From Brevibacterium sp. CBA3109 (GTDB taxonomy: Bacteria; Actinomycetota; Actinomycetes; Actinomycetales; Brevibacteriaceae), in contig NZ_CP158281.1 of the NCBI RefSeq assembly GCF_040256645.1, positions 558,001 through 622,000 on the forward strand: a stretch of 64,000 bases of DNA. The letters are read 5' to 3'. This document shows, piece after piece, positions 34,057 to 43,083 of the stretch. The notes beneath the pieces were generated by a model. The model was not told the DNA's origin and did no database searches. It saw nothing but the letters and a program-made list of their open reading frames with translations. Numbering within the stretch: the stretch's first letter is position 1; every line of letters begins with the position of its first letter. Made by a program: the position numbers and the translations under genes.

Positions 34057-34939
34057 TGTCCCGGCGCAGGGCGTCGAGCACACGTTTGATCGCGGCGCGC
34101 TCGGCCGTATCGGGGGCCATGACCGCCACGACCCAACGCGTGGTCGCGACTCCGGTCAGGGGGACGAGTGTGACCCCGGCATCCTCCGGGGTCGTGAATC
34201 GCGGCAGCAGGGCGACCTGGTGACTCGAGGCCACGATCGCCTCGATAAGCCGGTTGTCCCGAATGTGCTGAGTGACCTCGAGCTCACGTCCTGTGACGTG
34301 TTCGATCGAGGACATGATCGTGGCGAATGGGAACCCGTGGGGCACGCCGATCCACTGAGCATCGACGAGGTCCTCAGGCGTCAGCTCGCCCCTGTGCGCC
34401 AGCGGATGTGAGTCAGCCACGGCCACGTCGATGCGTTCCCTGGCCAATGATTCGACCCTCAGCCCTTCGGTCCCAGCCGGTCGTTCGGAGATCAGGCTGT
34501 GGGCGATGGCGATGTCGACGTCGGAGGTCAGACCCGCGAATTCGTGCTCGGCCAGATCCATGTCGACGGTGCGCAGGATGATCTTCGGGCTCGTCTCCCG
34601 CAGCTGTCGCAGCGCAGAGGGCACAAGGTAGGTCAGCGCACTGGGCAGCCCGGCAATCCGAACCTCACCGGAGGGATCGCCGAGGTAGTCCTCCCAATCC
34701 GCTTTCACGCGGGCAAGCGCTGAGGCCACGTCCTTGCCTCCTGCGGCAAGCAGCCTGCCTGCCGTGGTCAGCTTCAGTCCGCGGCCCTCGGCCTCGACGA
34801 GAGTGTGGCCGAGTTCCCGTGCGGCTTGTTTGAGCTGCTGCGATATCGCCGAGGGCGTGCGATACGTCGCCCTGGCCACGGCGGTGACGCTGCCTAGTTC
34901 GTCGAGCCGGCGCAGCAGCTCTAGATGCCTGGGGTCCAT
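34052..34939 (-). CDS. LysR-family transcriptional regulator
   Basis: 295 aa. N-terminal winged helix (LELLRRLDELGSVTAVARAT, recognition helix TPSAISQQLKQAAREL, about 1-60) and a C-terminal effector domain (about 92-290). Divergent from the EamA transporter at 35030, so it most likely controls that gene in response to the exported compound. TAGCAT lies 6 nt before the ATG, giving a leaderless mRNA. Confidence 0.9.
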   Translation of the reverse strand: MDPRHLELLRRLDELGSVTAVARATYRTPSAISQQLKQAARELGHTLVEAEGRGLKLTTAGRLLAAGGKDVASALARVKADWEDYLGDPSGEVRIAGLPSALTYLVPSALRQLRETSPKIILRTVDMDLAEHEFAGLTSDVDIAIAHSLISERPAGTEGLRVESLARERIDVAVADSHPLAHRGELTPEDLVDAQWIGVPHGFPFATIMSSIEHVTGRELEVTQHIRDNRLIEAIVASSHQVALLPRFTTPEDAGVTLVPLTGVATTRWVVAVMAPDTAERAAIKRVLDALRRDT

Positions 34940-34945
34940 GGGCCA

Positions 34946-34951
34946 ATGCTA
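34946..34951 (-). promoter_or_regulatory. Leaderless -10 box of the LysR gene
   Basis: TAGCAT on the minus strand, 6 nt before the ATG at 34939. Confidence 0.55.
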
Positions 34952-34967
34952 CAAGAGTGAAGTCCAA

Positions 34968-34987
34968 CTACAAGGTATGTGTAGAAT
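34968..34987. promoter_or_regulatory. Probable LysR operator overlapping the EamA -10
   Basis: CTACA-N7-TGTAG (34968-34984) is a perfect 5-bp inverted repeat and overlaps TAGAAT (34982-34987), the likely -10 of the transporter at 35030. A second CTACAAG at 34949-34955 repeats the left half-site. Confidence 0.5.
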
Positions 34988-35029
34988 ATTTCGATTGTGT
35001 TAAGTGTTTGGCGACTCGAGAATAGAAGC

Positions 35030-35974
35030 ATGTCATTCAAACACTGCCTGCTCGCCGTCTCGGTGGCTGTGATGTGGGGGCTGAACTTCCTGGCGATCGA
35101 TTTTTCGCTCGAACAGTTCCCACCCTTCTTCCTTGTCGCACTGCGCTTCGCCGTGCTGGCACTTCCGGCTCTGCTCTTCGTGCCGAAACCGGACGTGAAG
35201 TTCCGCTGGATCGTGGGCTACGGGCTCGGGTTCGGGCTCCTGCAGTTTCTGTTCCTCTATTGGGCGATGGCGGCAGGGATGCCTGCAGGTCTGGCCTCAC
35301 TTGTGCTCCAGGCCTCGGGGCCGTTCACGGTGCTCTTGGGCATGACATTCCTGCGCGAGCGGGTACGCGGATCACAGATGGCATTCCTGCTCGTTGCCAT
35401 GGCCGGACTCGGCGTCGTGGGCTGGCAGAGGCTGGATTCGAGCGCGAGCCTCCTGCCGTTCCTGCTCACGCTCGCCGGTGCCTTCGGGTGGGCGATCGGC
35501 AACATCTGCAACCGTCAGGCCCACTCGGTCGAGCCCGTGAAGTTCACGATGTGGATGTCGGTGGTTCCACCAGTGCCGATGCTCCTTCTCGCGCTGCTCA
35601 TCGAAGGGCCGGCAACCATCGGGCAGTCGCTGACGACGCTCATGACTCCCACCGGATGGCTGGGCCTCGCCGGCCTCGCCTACACGGTCATCATCGCCAC
35701 GATCCTCGGCTCGGGCATCTGGTCGTGGCTGATGTCGCGCAACCCCGCTGGAGTGGTCGCCCCGTTCTCAATGCTCGTTCCCATCGTCGGAATGAGTGCG
35801 GCCTGGTTCGTCCTCGGCGAGACGGTGTCTCTGGGGGAGATGTGCGGAGCCGTCCTCGTCATCATCGGCGTCCTCGGAGCAGGAATGCGCGCTGCGAAGG
35901 GGCCGAAGATACTCGCCGAGGTGGTGCCCACCGACGTCGAAGATGTGGCCGACGTCCCCGCGGGGACGCGGTGA
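35030..35974 (+). CDS. EamA/DMT-family exporter (LysR-linked)
   Basis: 314 aa from ATG 35030 (MSFKHCLLAV); an upstream GTG at 34997 would add 11 residues but lies almost on the predicted transcription start. About ten helices in two EamA repeats, with VMWGLNFLAIDFSLEQFPPF, FLRERVRGSQM and AAWFVLGETVSLGEM. It resembles the O-acetylserine/cysteine exporter branch (YdeD/EamA). It is divergent from a LysR gene. The C-terminus encodes DVPAGTR within a 16-bp palindrome. Confidence 0.85.
   Translation: MSFKHCLLAVSVAVMWGLNFLAIDFSLEQFPPFFLVALRFAVLALPALLFVPKPDVKFRWIVGYGLGFGLLQFLFLYWAMAAGMPAGLASLVLQASGPFTVLLGMTFLRERVRGSQMAFLLVAMAGLGVVGWQRLDSSASLLPFLLTLAGAFGWAIGNICNRQAHSVEPVKFTMWMSVVPPVPMLLLALLIEGPATIGQSLTTLMTPTGWLGLAGLAYTVIIATILGSGIWSWLMSRNPAGVVAPFSMLVPIVGMSAAWFVLGETVSLGEMCGAVLVIIGVLGAGMRAAKGPKILAEVVPTDVEDVADVPAGTR
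35953..35968. repeat. 16-bp palindrome, copy 1 of 3
   Basis: CGTCCCCGCGGGGACG, a perfect palindrome in the last codons of the EamA gene and 30 bp upstream of the -10 of the next gene. Confidence 0.7.
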
Positions 35975-35997
35975 GGGCGCCGCCCCTGACACCGAGC

Positions 35998-36003
35998 TAA
36001 TGT
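35998..36003 (+). promoter_or_regulatory. Leaderless -10 box for the 36011 gene
   Basis: TAATGT, 7 nt before the ATG at 36011; it decides that ATG over a GTG at 36005. Confidence 0.6.
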
Positions 36004-36010
36004 TGTGCCC

Positions 36011-37318
36011 ATGACTTCGACGCATCACCGGCCCCTCACTGCTGAGGATCTCTTGGCGTCCCCGCGGGGACGCTCGCTCGTGTTCGGACTGGCCCTGAGC
36101 GGGCGTGAGGACGAATTCGACGACGAAGGCCAGCCCCTCACAGCGTCGGCGCGTGCCTTGGACGAGTTTCGCAACGCTGTCTTCATCGCCGGCTATCTTG
36201 CCGACAAAGCGCAGGGGGCCGCGGTGGCGATGTACCTCGGTGAAGGTGACTCGGAACCGGCACCCGGTGCCGTGACGGCCGGCGACGTCGCCGAGAAGCT
36301 GCGATTCGTCACACCGTCCAAACCGAGCCAGGCCGAGCTCGAGCACACGATGGCCGAAGTGATCGGAGGTGCCATGTACTGGCAGCCTCCGCACGGGGCT
36401 GATCACATCGCCGCTGGACCCGAGGTGTGTGAGGCCCTGCGACCCTTCGCAGAGGAGCTCATCGGCACCGGTCTGCTCGACGCGTGGTCCCGCCCCCTCG
36501 ACACGGAGAACCAATGGGCGCTGGCCTGGGACGATGAGGAACATCGCGGCGGTCTGCCGGCCGTTTTCACGCACCCGACAGGTCCTATCGACCAAGCAGA
36601 GAGCCGACCTGCGATCTCGCTTGCCGATCTGTTCTCACCTGCGGATGGGGACGGGGACAGACTGCCATGGGGCTTCGATGCGTGGCTCGGCCATGTCCTC
36701 ACTACGGAAACCGAGTACCGTCACGACTTGGTCAAAGACCCCAATGACGAGGTCAGCGGCGAATGGCGGTCGACCCCGCCCAAAGGGCTCTGGACCTCAA
36801 CATCAACCTGGCCGGACCAGACCCCGATCGGGGTTGAACTCGTCGAAGACGATTTCGGTCTCGAACGCGCGCGGGCCTGCCGCCTGCGACTGCGCCCGGA
36901 AGCCCACATCGCTGAGATCTGCTGGCCCGAGGACTGGGCGCAGCTGTGCCGGCGTTTTCCGCTCGACGTCACTGCTCAACGCCGTTATGTGTGGTCAGAG
37001 ACGACCGGGCGCAAGGGCCGGTGGGTGATTCCCGACTGGCCACGAGTGGCCGAGGAATTCGACGGGGTGCACGTGAGCTTGGCCGGTTATCTGCGCACCG
37101 CAGGCTCCGTCGTAGAAGTCGGCGATCACAGCCTCGTGGAAACTTCACCGTCCCTGCCCACGATCGGGAACACCGATGATGCCACCGTGAGCCTCATGGC
37201 GGGTTGGCACCCGGATATGACGTTCTGGCTCAATGACGTCGTCGACACTGTCACCGAAGTGGTCGAGTGGGTCTACGACAACGATGCAGACGCGTGGCGG
37301 CGGACGCCGACACAGTGA
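36011..37318 (+). CDS. Protein of unknown function flanked by three identical palindromes
   Basis: 435 aa, soluble, acidic and Trp-rich. No family recognised. Notable stretches are LTAEDLLASPRGRSLVFGLA near the N-terminus, YLGEGDSEPAPG, a central EYRHDLVKDPNDEVSGEW, and WPEDWAQLCRRFPLDVT with FWLNDVVDTVTEVVEWVYD near the end. Cys are few and no signal peptide or membrane span is present. Leaderless start at 36011. Palindromes CGTCCCCGCGGGGACG lie upstream (35953), inside (36057) and downstream (37335). Composition is like the neighbours, so no sign of recent transfer. Confidence 0.7.
   Translation: MTSTHHRPLTAEDLLASPRGRSLVFGLALSGREDEFDDEGQPLTASARALDEFRNAVFIAGYLADKAQGAAVAMYLGEGDSEPAPGAVTAGDVAEKLRFVTPSKPSQAELEHTMAEVIGGAMYWQPPHGADHIAAGPEVCEALRPFAEELIGTGLLDAWSRPLDTENQWALAWDDEEHRGGLPAVFTHPTGPIDQAESRPAISLADLFSPADGDGDRLPWGFDAWLGHVLTTETEYRHDLVKDPNDEVSGEWRSTPPKGLWTSTSTWPDQTPIGVELVEDDFGLERARACRLRLRPEAHIAEICWPEDWAQLCRRFPLDVTAQRRYVWSETTGRKGRWVIPDWPRVAEEFDGVHVSLAGYLRTAGSVVEVGDHSLVETSPSLPTIGNTDDATVSLMAGWHPDMTFWLNDVVDTVTEVVEWVYDNDADAWRRTPTQ
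36057..36072. repeat. 16-bp palindrome, copy 2 of 3
   Basis: CGTCCCCGCGGGGACG inside the 36011 gene, 46 nt after its start codon; here the palindrome extends by one base pair on each side (G/C). Confidence 0.7.
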
Positions 37319-37334
37319 AGGCGGCGAGCAGAAA

Positions 37335-37350
37335 CGTCCCCGCGGGGACG
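37335..37350. repeat. 16-bp palindrome, copy 3 of 3
   Basis: CGTCCCCGCGGGGACG, 17 nt after the stop of the 36011 gene. Shares the wider 19-mer context ACG..GACGCG with copy 1. Could also fold as a terminator. Confidence 0.7.
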
Positions 37351-37520
37351 CGTCGAACGATGATCTGAGCGCTGTGAATATCGACTCCGGCGGTGCTCCA
37401 CGGACACCGCACCCGGGCACCATGATTCGGCTGTATGCTCAGCGGATCACCGGTGGTGTCCGCACCGTCAGCACCTGTCATGTCGCAAGTGCTCATGGCT
37501 GAGTCTTCAAAGGAGAAACA

Positions 37521-38708
37521 GTGTCATCGAAGTTCGCCGATCGCATTGCTCGCGTCCAGCCGTCTGCCATCCGTGAGCTGCTCAAATACGGCGACGATCC
37601 GTCCATCACCTCCTTCGGCGGTGGGTACCCGGATGCATCACTATTCCCGGCAGTCGAGCTTCAGCGGATCTACACCGAGGTCCTGACTACGGACAGTGCA
37701 ACCGCTCTGCAGTACACCGCCTCGGCGGGGCTGCCAGGTCTGCGCGCGCAGATCGCCACACGCATGTCGGCTGCGGGTGCGGCGACGGATGCCGATGATG
37801 TTCTCATCCTTCATGGCGCCCAGCAGGGGCTCGATCTGGTGGCAAAACTGCTCATCAACCCGGGCGATGTCATCGTGACGGAGAATCCGACCTTCCTCGG
37901 TGCCCTCATCGCGTTCAACCCCTGCCAACCCGAGTACGCGGCCGTCGAGATGGACTCCGACGGCATGGATGTCGACGCCCTCGAAGCAACGCTGCGGGGG
38001 ACAGATAACGTCAAGTTCATCTACGTCATCCCCGACTTCCAGAACCCGACCGGTGTCAGCCTCAGCCTCGAGCGCCGCAAGCGCATCATCGAATTGGCCA
38101 ACGAATTCGATGTGCTCATCCTCGAGGACTCGCCCTACCGCGAGCTGCGCTTCGAAGGCGAAGCACAGCCCACCCTGGCCTCACTGGACACCGAGGACCG
38201 GGTCATCCACCTCGGCAGCTTCTCGAAGATCCTCGCCCCCGGAGTGCGCCTGGGATGGGTGAGTGCGGCACCGGAGATCCTCGACAAGCTCAGCCTGCTC
38301 AAGCTCGCCGCCGACACTCAGTCGTCCACCCTGAATATGACTGCGGTGACACGGTTCCTCGAGACCTACGACATCGACGCCCACCTCTCATCGATGCGTG
38401 GCGTCTACCTCGCCAAACGTGACCTCATGCTCTCGACCATGGCCGAGCATTTCCCCGCCGAGGTGGCCGTGACCAAACCCGAAGGCGGACTCTTCACCTG
38501 GGTGACCTTCCCCGAAGGCTTCGACGCGACCGTCTTCATGGCCGATCATGCTCTGCCCGAAGCGCGGGTTGCCTACGTGCCCGGGGTATCATTCTTCCCG
38601 ACCGAGCAGCGCAGCAACTTCGCCCGGTTCAGCTACTCGGGCCAGTCGGATGAGGAGATGGTCGATGCCCTGACCCGGTTGGGCGCGATCCTCAACGAAC
38701 ACATCTGA
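37521..38708 (+). CDS. PLP-dependent aminotransferase (class I/II, LysN-like)
   Basis: 395 aa fold-type I aminotransferase. N-terminal SSKFADRIARVQPSAIREL, then SFGGGYPDASLFP, YTASAGLPGLRAQIA, the Asp/Tyr-type cofactor region YVIPDFQNPTGVSLS and the PLP lysine K236 in HLGSFSKILAPGVRLGW. This pattern is that of 2-aminoadipate/branched-chain aminotransferases. Start GTG with AAAGGAG 7 nt upstream. Substrate not certain. Confidence 0.88.
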   Translation: MSSKFADRIARVQPSAIRELLKYGDDPSITSFGGGYPDASLFPAVELQRIYTEVLTTDSATALQYTASAGLPGLRAQIATRMSAAGAATDADDVLILHGAQQGLDLVAKLLINPGDVIVTENPTFLGALIAFNPCQPEYAAVEMDSDGMDVDALEATLRGTDNVKFIYVIPDFQNPTGVSLSLERRKRIIELANEFDVLILEDSPYRELRFEGEAQPTLASLDTEDRVIHLGSFSKILAPGVRLGWVSAAPEILDKLSLLKLAADTQSSTLNMTAVTRFLETYDIDAHLSSMRGVYLAKRDLMLSTMAEHFPAEVAVTKPEGGLFTWVTFPEGFDATVFMADHALPEARVAYVPGVSFFPTEQRSNFARFSYSGQSDEEMVDALTRLGAILNEHI

Positions 38709-38795
38709 ACGAGAATCACGATCTGATCGTCACCGCGGCGGCCTGAGGCTGCAGCGACATGCCCCGGAGGTGGTGCCAAATCGGACCCGCGGGCT

Positions 38796-38801
38796 TACGG
38801 T
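38796..38801 (+). promoter_or_regulatory. Leaderless -10 box for the 38808 gene
   Basis: TACGGT, 6 nt before the ATG at 38808. Confidence 0.5.
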
Positions 38802-38807
38802 CAACAT

Positions 38808-39773
38808 ATGACCGTCGCACCCAGGGTCGTTCCGGAGCCGAACCCATCGACCGCGCTCGCCGCGATGGTGGTGCTTGCCGGTGCTCTGTGCCTGTCGATC
38901 TCGGCGATCCTGGTCAAACTTGCAGGCGTGGATGCGGCGACGACGGCCGTGCTGCGGTGCGCGATCGCAGTCATCGCCCTCGTGCCCCTGGCTCTGTTTG
39001 AGCGCCGACGCCGAGGCGGGCTCTCCCGGGCGGGGGTCCTCTGGGCGATCGCGGCCGGGGTGGCACTGGGCATCGACTACATTGCGTGGACGGCCTCGAT
39101 CTACCTGGTGGGTGCGGGTGTCGCCACTGTGCTCGTCAACGTCCAGGTCATCGTGCTGCCTCTGCTCGCCCTGGTCATCGACCGTGAGCGTGTGAGCGCA
39201 CGCTTCCTCATCTCCCTGCCGCTGATGCTCATCGGCGTCGGACTGGTGGGCGGGATCGTGTCTTTCGCCGAGGTTGGCGAGAACGCCGTTCTCGGCACCA
39301 GTCTGGCCCTTATCGCCGGGATCGGATACGGGGTGTACATGTTTCTCACCCGCCGGGGAACAAGACGTAAGGCCGAGGGAACAATTCAGCCCCTGGCCTG
39401 GGCGACCGCCTCGGCGGCGGTGACCGCGGCAATCGTCGCCCAGTTCACCGGCGGCATCCACCTCACCGGGATCGGTCCGAACTCGTGGATGTTCCTCATC
39501 GCCTTGGCCCTTCTGGGGCAGGTGGTGGCGTGGCTGTTCATCAACAGGGGAAGCGTCCGATTGGTGCCGTCGATGACAGCGAGTCTGCTGCTCATCCAAC
39601 CCGTGCTCGCCCTCGTGCTTGCGGCATTGATCCTCGGCGAGACGCTCACCGTGGATCAGGCGCTTGGGGCAGGCCTCGTTGTCGTGGCGGTGGCCGTAGC
39701 CAACGGAGTGTGGCGGATGCGTTCGCGCCGGCGCCGACAGGTTCTCAGGGGGCCAGACTCGGCGCCTCGGTGA
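38808..39773 (+). CDS. EamA/DMT-family transporter
   Basis: 321 aa, about ten helices in two EamA repeats (LAAMVVLAGALCLSISAILV; LGAGLVVVAVAVANGVW) and a basic C-terminal tail. Its 3' end overlaps the convergent oxidoreductase gene by 29 bp (39745-39773), so the transcripts are antisense to each other there. Third EamA gene in the window; cargo unknown. Confidence 0.83.
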   Translation: MTVAPRVVPEPNPSTALAAMVVLAGALCLSISAILVKLAGVDAATTAVLRCAIAVIALVPLALFERRRRGGLSRAGVLWAIAAGVALGIDYIAWTASIYLVGAGVATVLVNVQVIVLPLLALVIDRERVSARFLISLPLMLIGVGLVGGIVSFAEVGENAVLGTSLALIAGIGYGVYMFLTRRGTRRKAEGTIQPLAWATASAAVTAAIVAQFTGGIHLTGIGPNSWMFLIALALLGQVVAWLFINRGSVRLVPSMTASLLLIQPVLALVLAALILGETLTVDQALGAGLVVVAVAVANGVWRMRSRRRRQVLRGPDSAPR

Positions 39774-41223
39774 TGCCGAACTGCGTCTTCAACGCCCGCC
39801 GGGCCGCGAACCAGCCGTTCATGCCGTGGACTCCGGGCGCCGGTGGGGTCGCGGCCGAACACAGATAGGCGCCGGGGACGCCGAGGCTGTAATTGTCCCA
39901 GCTGGTTCGCGGTCGGGCCATCATCCGGTAGAAGGAGACGAGCCCGGTGGCGATGTCGCCGCCGATGAGGTTCTGGTTGTGTCCGGCCATCTCCGAAGCG
40001 GGGATCGAGTTGTAGGACACGATTGTGTCGCGGAAGCCGGGGGCGAAGCGCTCGATCTGTTCGATGATGTATTCGGTCGGATCGAGCGGACAGTCGAAGG
40101 GCACATGAGCGTAGGTCCACAGTGGGCGCAATCCGTTGACCTCACGCGAGGGATCGAACACGGTCGGGTCGGAGACCAGGCAGACTGGGTGGGCCGGCAT
40201 GCGTCCGGCAAGGACGTCTGCCTCGGCGGCGGCCATCTGCGTCCGGGTTCCGCCGACGTGGATGGTGCCGGCACGGTTGATGTTGGGATCAGCCCAGGGC
40301 ACAGGCCCGTTGAGGACGAAGTCGACCTTGGCCGCGGCATTGCCCTGCTTGAAGCTGCGCAGCGACTTGTCGACGCGGGCCGGGATGAGGCCGGAGAAGA
40401 TCTGTGCGGCATTCAGCGCCGAGGTGTCGAGCAGGTATGCGCGGGCTGAGGGCATATCGGAGACGTGATCGATGCGCGCATTCGTGGTCACCGATCCGCC
40501 ATGGGCCTCGAGGTCGGCGACCATGGCGTCGATGATCGCCTGCGAACCACCGACAGGGGACGGCCAGCCACCGGCGTGGGCGACGGTCGCGAGCATGGTG
40601 GCCGTAGCTGCCGTGCCCATGCTCGGCAGGCCGCCGATCGCGTGTGCGGCGACGCCGGTGAACAGGGACTGGGACGTCTCATGTGAGAGCGGAATGTTCC
40701 AGGCCGGGCTCGCCTGGGACAGCAGGCGCATCCCGAACTTCACCACGTTGGCGATACCGGGGACATCGCGCAGGGTCTCCGGGATTGAGCGTTTGTCGCC
40801 CAGGGACAACCAGATCGCATCATCGACACGTTCGAGGAGTGGGGCGAAGAAGCGTCGCCACTCGGGTCCGGCCGCGCCGAGGTGGTCGACCGTTGCCTCG
40901 AGATCATGGAATGCCAGCGCGGCGGGCTGATCGTCGAGGGGCTGAGCGTAGGAGACTTCCGGGGTGGTGAACTCAAGGCCCCGGGAACGCAGATCGAAGT
41001 CGACGAAGAAGGGGCTCGAGATCGCCAGCGGGTGTACGGCCGAGCAGATGTCGTGAGTGATCCCGGGAGCCAGCCCGAGATCGAGGGTGCGTGCGCCACC
41101 ACCGACGGAGGATTGGGCCTCGAAGACCTGGACCGAGAGACCGGCCCGAGCCATGGTCACTGCTGCGGCCAAGCCGTTGGGTCCGGAACCGACGACAGCG
41201 ACATCTACCTGGGGATTGCTCAT
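39745..41223 (-). CDS. Phytoene-desaturase-like FAD oxidoreductase
   Basis: 492 aa NAD(P)/FAD-dependent oxidoreductase of the CrtI/PYROXD2 type. Dinucleotide-binding [20 protein letters not shown] at residues 5-24, then [10 protein letters not shown]. The C-terminal FAD motif is [20 protein letters not shown]. No carotenoid genes are nearby, so a role in carotenoid synthesis is not supported. TAGACT 6 nt before the ATG indicates a leaderless mRNA. Confidence 0.85.
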   Translation of the reverse strand: MSNPQVDVAVVGSGPNGLAAAVTMARAGLSVQVFEAQSSVGGGARTLDLGLAPGITHDICSAVHPLAISSPFFVDFDLRSRGLEFTTPEVSYAQPLDDQPAALAFHDLEATVDHLGAAGPEWRRFFAPLLERVDDAIWLSLGDKRSIPETLRDVPGIANVVKFGMRLLSQASPAWNIPLSHETSQSLFTGVAAHAIGGLPSMGTAATATMLATVAHAGGWPSPVGGSQAIIDAMVADLEAHGGSVTTNARIDHVSDMPSARAYLLDTSALNAAQIFSGLIPARVDKSLRSFKQGNAAAKVDFVLNGPVPWADPNINRAGTIHVGGTRTQMAAAEADVLAGRMPAHPVCLVSDPTVFDPSREVNGLRPLWTYAHVPFDCPLDPTEYIIEQIERFAPGFRDTIVSYNSIPASEMAGHNQNLIGGDIATGLVSFYRMMARPRTSWDNYSLGVPGAYLCSAATPPAPGVHGMNGWFAARRALKTQFGITEAPSLAP

Positions 41224-41229
41224 GGACTC

Positions 41230-41235
41230 AGTCTA
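41230..41235 (-). promoter_or_regulatory. Leaderless -10 box for the oxidoreductase
   Basis: TAGACT on the minus strand, 6 nt before the ATG at 41223. Confidence 0.6.
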
Positions 41236-41375
41236 GGTGCAGAGGAGGCAGCTCTCTCATGCATCGAACATCCCAGTTATCCCCATGGCATGCCAAGCTT
41301 TCAGGCGTAGCCTCAAAGCACATCGCAAGTGGCGCAGACGGCGTCTACAGTGATCAGGATCGAAGGTGATCGGCG

Positions 41376-41627
41376 ATGAGTACATCGAACGTCCGTGACC
41401 GTCCGGGGACACTGCCGGTTCGACTGGTGAAGACAGCCGGGCTCTTCCTCGCCATCAGCATGGTGACATTCGCTGCGGTGAATATCTTGGCGAACATGTT
41501 CCAACACCCGTTCATCATGATCGTCGAAGTGGTGGTTGTCGGTGTGCCGTTCCTCGTCGCAGTCGGCTGCGCCGTGGGTGCGGTCGTCGCGAAGATCGTC
41601 CAGCACAATCGGCATGCTCCCGTGTGA
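41376..41627 (+). CDS. Small two-helix membrane protein
   Basis: 83 aa with two hydrophobic segments (about 22-41 and 47-73). A GAAGGTGAT ribosome site lies about 5 nt before the ATG, and TACAGT (41348-41353) is a plausible -10. Divergent from the oxidoreductase, convergent with the kinase. No motif; function unknown. Confidence 0.65.
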   Translation: MSTSNVRDRPGTLPVRLVKTAGLFLAISMVTFAAVNILANMFQHPFIMIVEVVVVGVPFLVAVGCAVGAVVAKIVQHNRHAPV

Positions 41628-41654
41628 GGCAGGTGGTGTGCCGTGGGCGTCTTT

Positions 41655-42353
41655 CTAGTTTTCGGACACTGATCTATCGGCGGCCTTCTCGGGAGGGGGC
41701 CGCAAGGTGGGGTGTGCCAGATCTTCGTTGTCGAGAATCCACGTCGCAGTCTCCCACGGCGAGCATTGTGCGAAATAGAGCCGCTGTCCGCCGACATAGC
41801 GATGATTGGATTCCGCCTCGGGGTCAGGATCGTACTGCCCGGGGAAGCGTTCGTTCCCGCGCGGAACAGAGACTGCGAAAGGTACCTGCACCCAGACGCT
41901 GGCGTCCCACACTTCGCGGAGTTCTGGCCGATGGAGAAAGATGCCATCCACGAGGAGGACGCAGTCCTGTGACAATTCGAGGCTGAAATGTGCGCCCTCG
42001 ACACTGGCATCGGCAACAACATCCCAGACGGCTGGAACAACCGGCAGTCCCTGCTTGAACGCAGTCACAACAGACCGCTTGAACGCCGTGTAGTCGTAGG
42101 AGTCACGGTAGAATGACTCAGGTCCACGACCCTGCGCGTACCGAACCGAACGTGGGTGGTGGAATCCGTCGATGCTCAGTGACGCAACGGGCCGGAGCCC
42201 GTCCTGGGCCGCCAGCTGGACAAGCTCTTCGGCAAGGACGGTTTTGCCAGCACCGTCGAGTCCGTCGATGGCAATGAGGCCTCGCCCGCCAGAGTTGATC
42301 TCGCGGATCTGTGCAAGCAACTGTCGCAGAACCGAACGGCGGGTGCTCATCAT
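41655..42353 (-). CDS. Uridine-kinase-like P-loop kinase in a TPP-riboswitch operon
   Basis: 232 aa P-loop kinase: Walker A AIDGLDGAGKTVL (about 28-40), LSIDGFHHPRSVRYAQG and LLVDGIFLHRPEL match the uridine kinase/phosphoribulokinase superfamily. It starts 9 nt after tenA, with GAGG upstream, so it is co-transcribed under the TPP riboswitch. That placement suggests phosphorylation of a thiamine precursor or breakdown product (hydroxyethylthiazole, HMP or thiamine) rather than uridine (inference). Confidence 0.85.
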   Translation of the reverse strand: MMSTRRSVLRQLLAQIREINSGGRGLIAIDGLDGAGKTVLAEELVQLAAQDGLRPVASLSIDGFHHPRSVRYAQGRGPESFYRDSYDYTAFKRSVVTAFKQGLPVVPAVWDVVADASVEGAHFSLELSQDCVLLVDGIFLHRPELREVWDASVWVQVPFAVSVPRGNERFPGQYDPDPEAESNHRYVGGQRLYFAQCSPWETATWILDNEDLAHPTLRPPPEKAADRSVSEN

Positions 42354-42362
42354 GTGCCATCC

Positions 42363-43079
42363 TCAGCCGGGCACATACGCCTCATCGAAGAACGCCAACT
42401 CCACGCCGACTGTCCTCTGCCATAGTTGGGTCAACCGGTCCCTGTTCGCGAGGGACTCAGCATCGTCGCCGATGGGAAACGCCCTCTCGAGTTCGTCGAC
42501 GAGGAACTGCACCCAGGCCCGGAAGTCCTCACCACGGTGCAGGTCGATCCACCCGGTGTGAACGTGGCGACGGGGCATCGGGTCCTCGCGTTCGCCCCAA
42601 TCGAGGTAGAGCCATTCGGCGATGACGAGCACGACGAGCAGGTCCGGGTAAGAGGCAGAAGCGACCGCCTCATCCATGATGTTGCGGAACCGTGCGGTCG
42701 GATCAGTCAGCACCGGAGCCTCGTATTCAACGGCGGGAACACCTACCTCGGCGAAGGCACGAAGAAAGTAGGAGTTCTCATCGGCTTCGAGGAATCCGAG
42801 CTGTTTGGAAAACCGGAGTTTGGGGGCGATGTCATCGGCGTGGGCGACGCAGGCCCCGAGCATCGACAGGAACGATTCGAAGAACTGATAGTCCTGGACC
42901 AGGTACTTCTTCATCACAGAATCCTCGACGGTCCCGGCGAACAGTTCCGCCACGAACCTGTGCCCGACCGCGGCATCCCAGGTGGGGGCAGTCGCCGCAC
43001 TCAACTTCGCCACCGGCCCGCCTGGATTCAGACGAATACTGGTGCTGGTCTGCTGTGGAACATCGTTCATCGTTGTCAT
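42363..43079 (-). CDS. tenA: TenA-family thiaminase II / aminopyrimidine aminohydrolase (TenA_E type)
   Basis: 238 aa helical TenA protein. FVAELFAGTVEDSVMKKYLVQDYQFF is the family N-terminus (catalytic-pocket Asp/Tyr). The active-site region reads VIAEWLYLDWG; the Cys found in the classical TenA_C proteins is absent and a Glu is present, as in TenA_E members that hydrolyse amino-HMP or formylamino-HMP in thiamine salvage. Expression is controlled by the TPP riboswitch directly upstream. Confidence 0.9.
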   Translation of the reverse strand: MTTMNDVPQQTSTSIRLNPGGPVAKLSAATAPTWDAAVGHRFVAELFAGTVEDSVMKKYLVQDYQFFESFLSMLGACVAHADDIAPKLRFSKQLGFLEADENSYFLRAFAEVGVPAVEYEAPVLTDPTARFRNIMDEAVASASYPDLLVVLVIAEWLYLDWGEREDPMPRRHVHTGWIDLHRGEDFRAWVQFLVDELERAFPIGDDAESLANRDRLTQLWQRTVGVELAFFDEAYVPG

Positions 43080-43083
43080 TTCT

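Noticed and set aside
36011..37318. Idea that the unknown 435-aa protein is a toxin or effector because of the flanking palindromes
   Set aside because: No signal peptide, toxin motif or immunity partner is visible; composition matches the surroundings.
39745..41223. Carotenoid biosynthesis assignment
   Set aside because: The protein is CrtI-like but no crtB, crtE or crtY homologue is nearby; the family includes many unrelated oxidoreductases.
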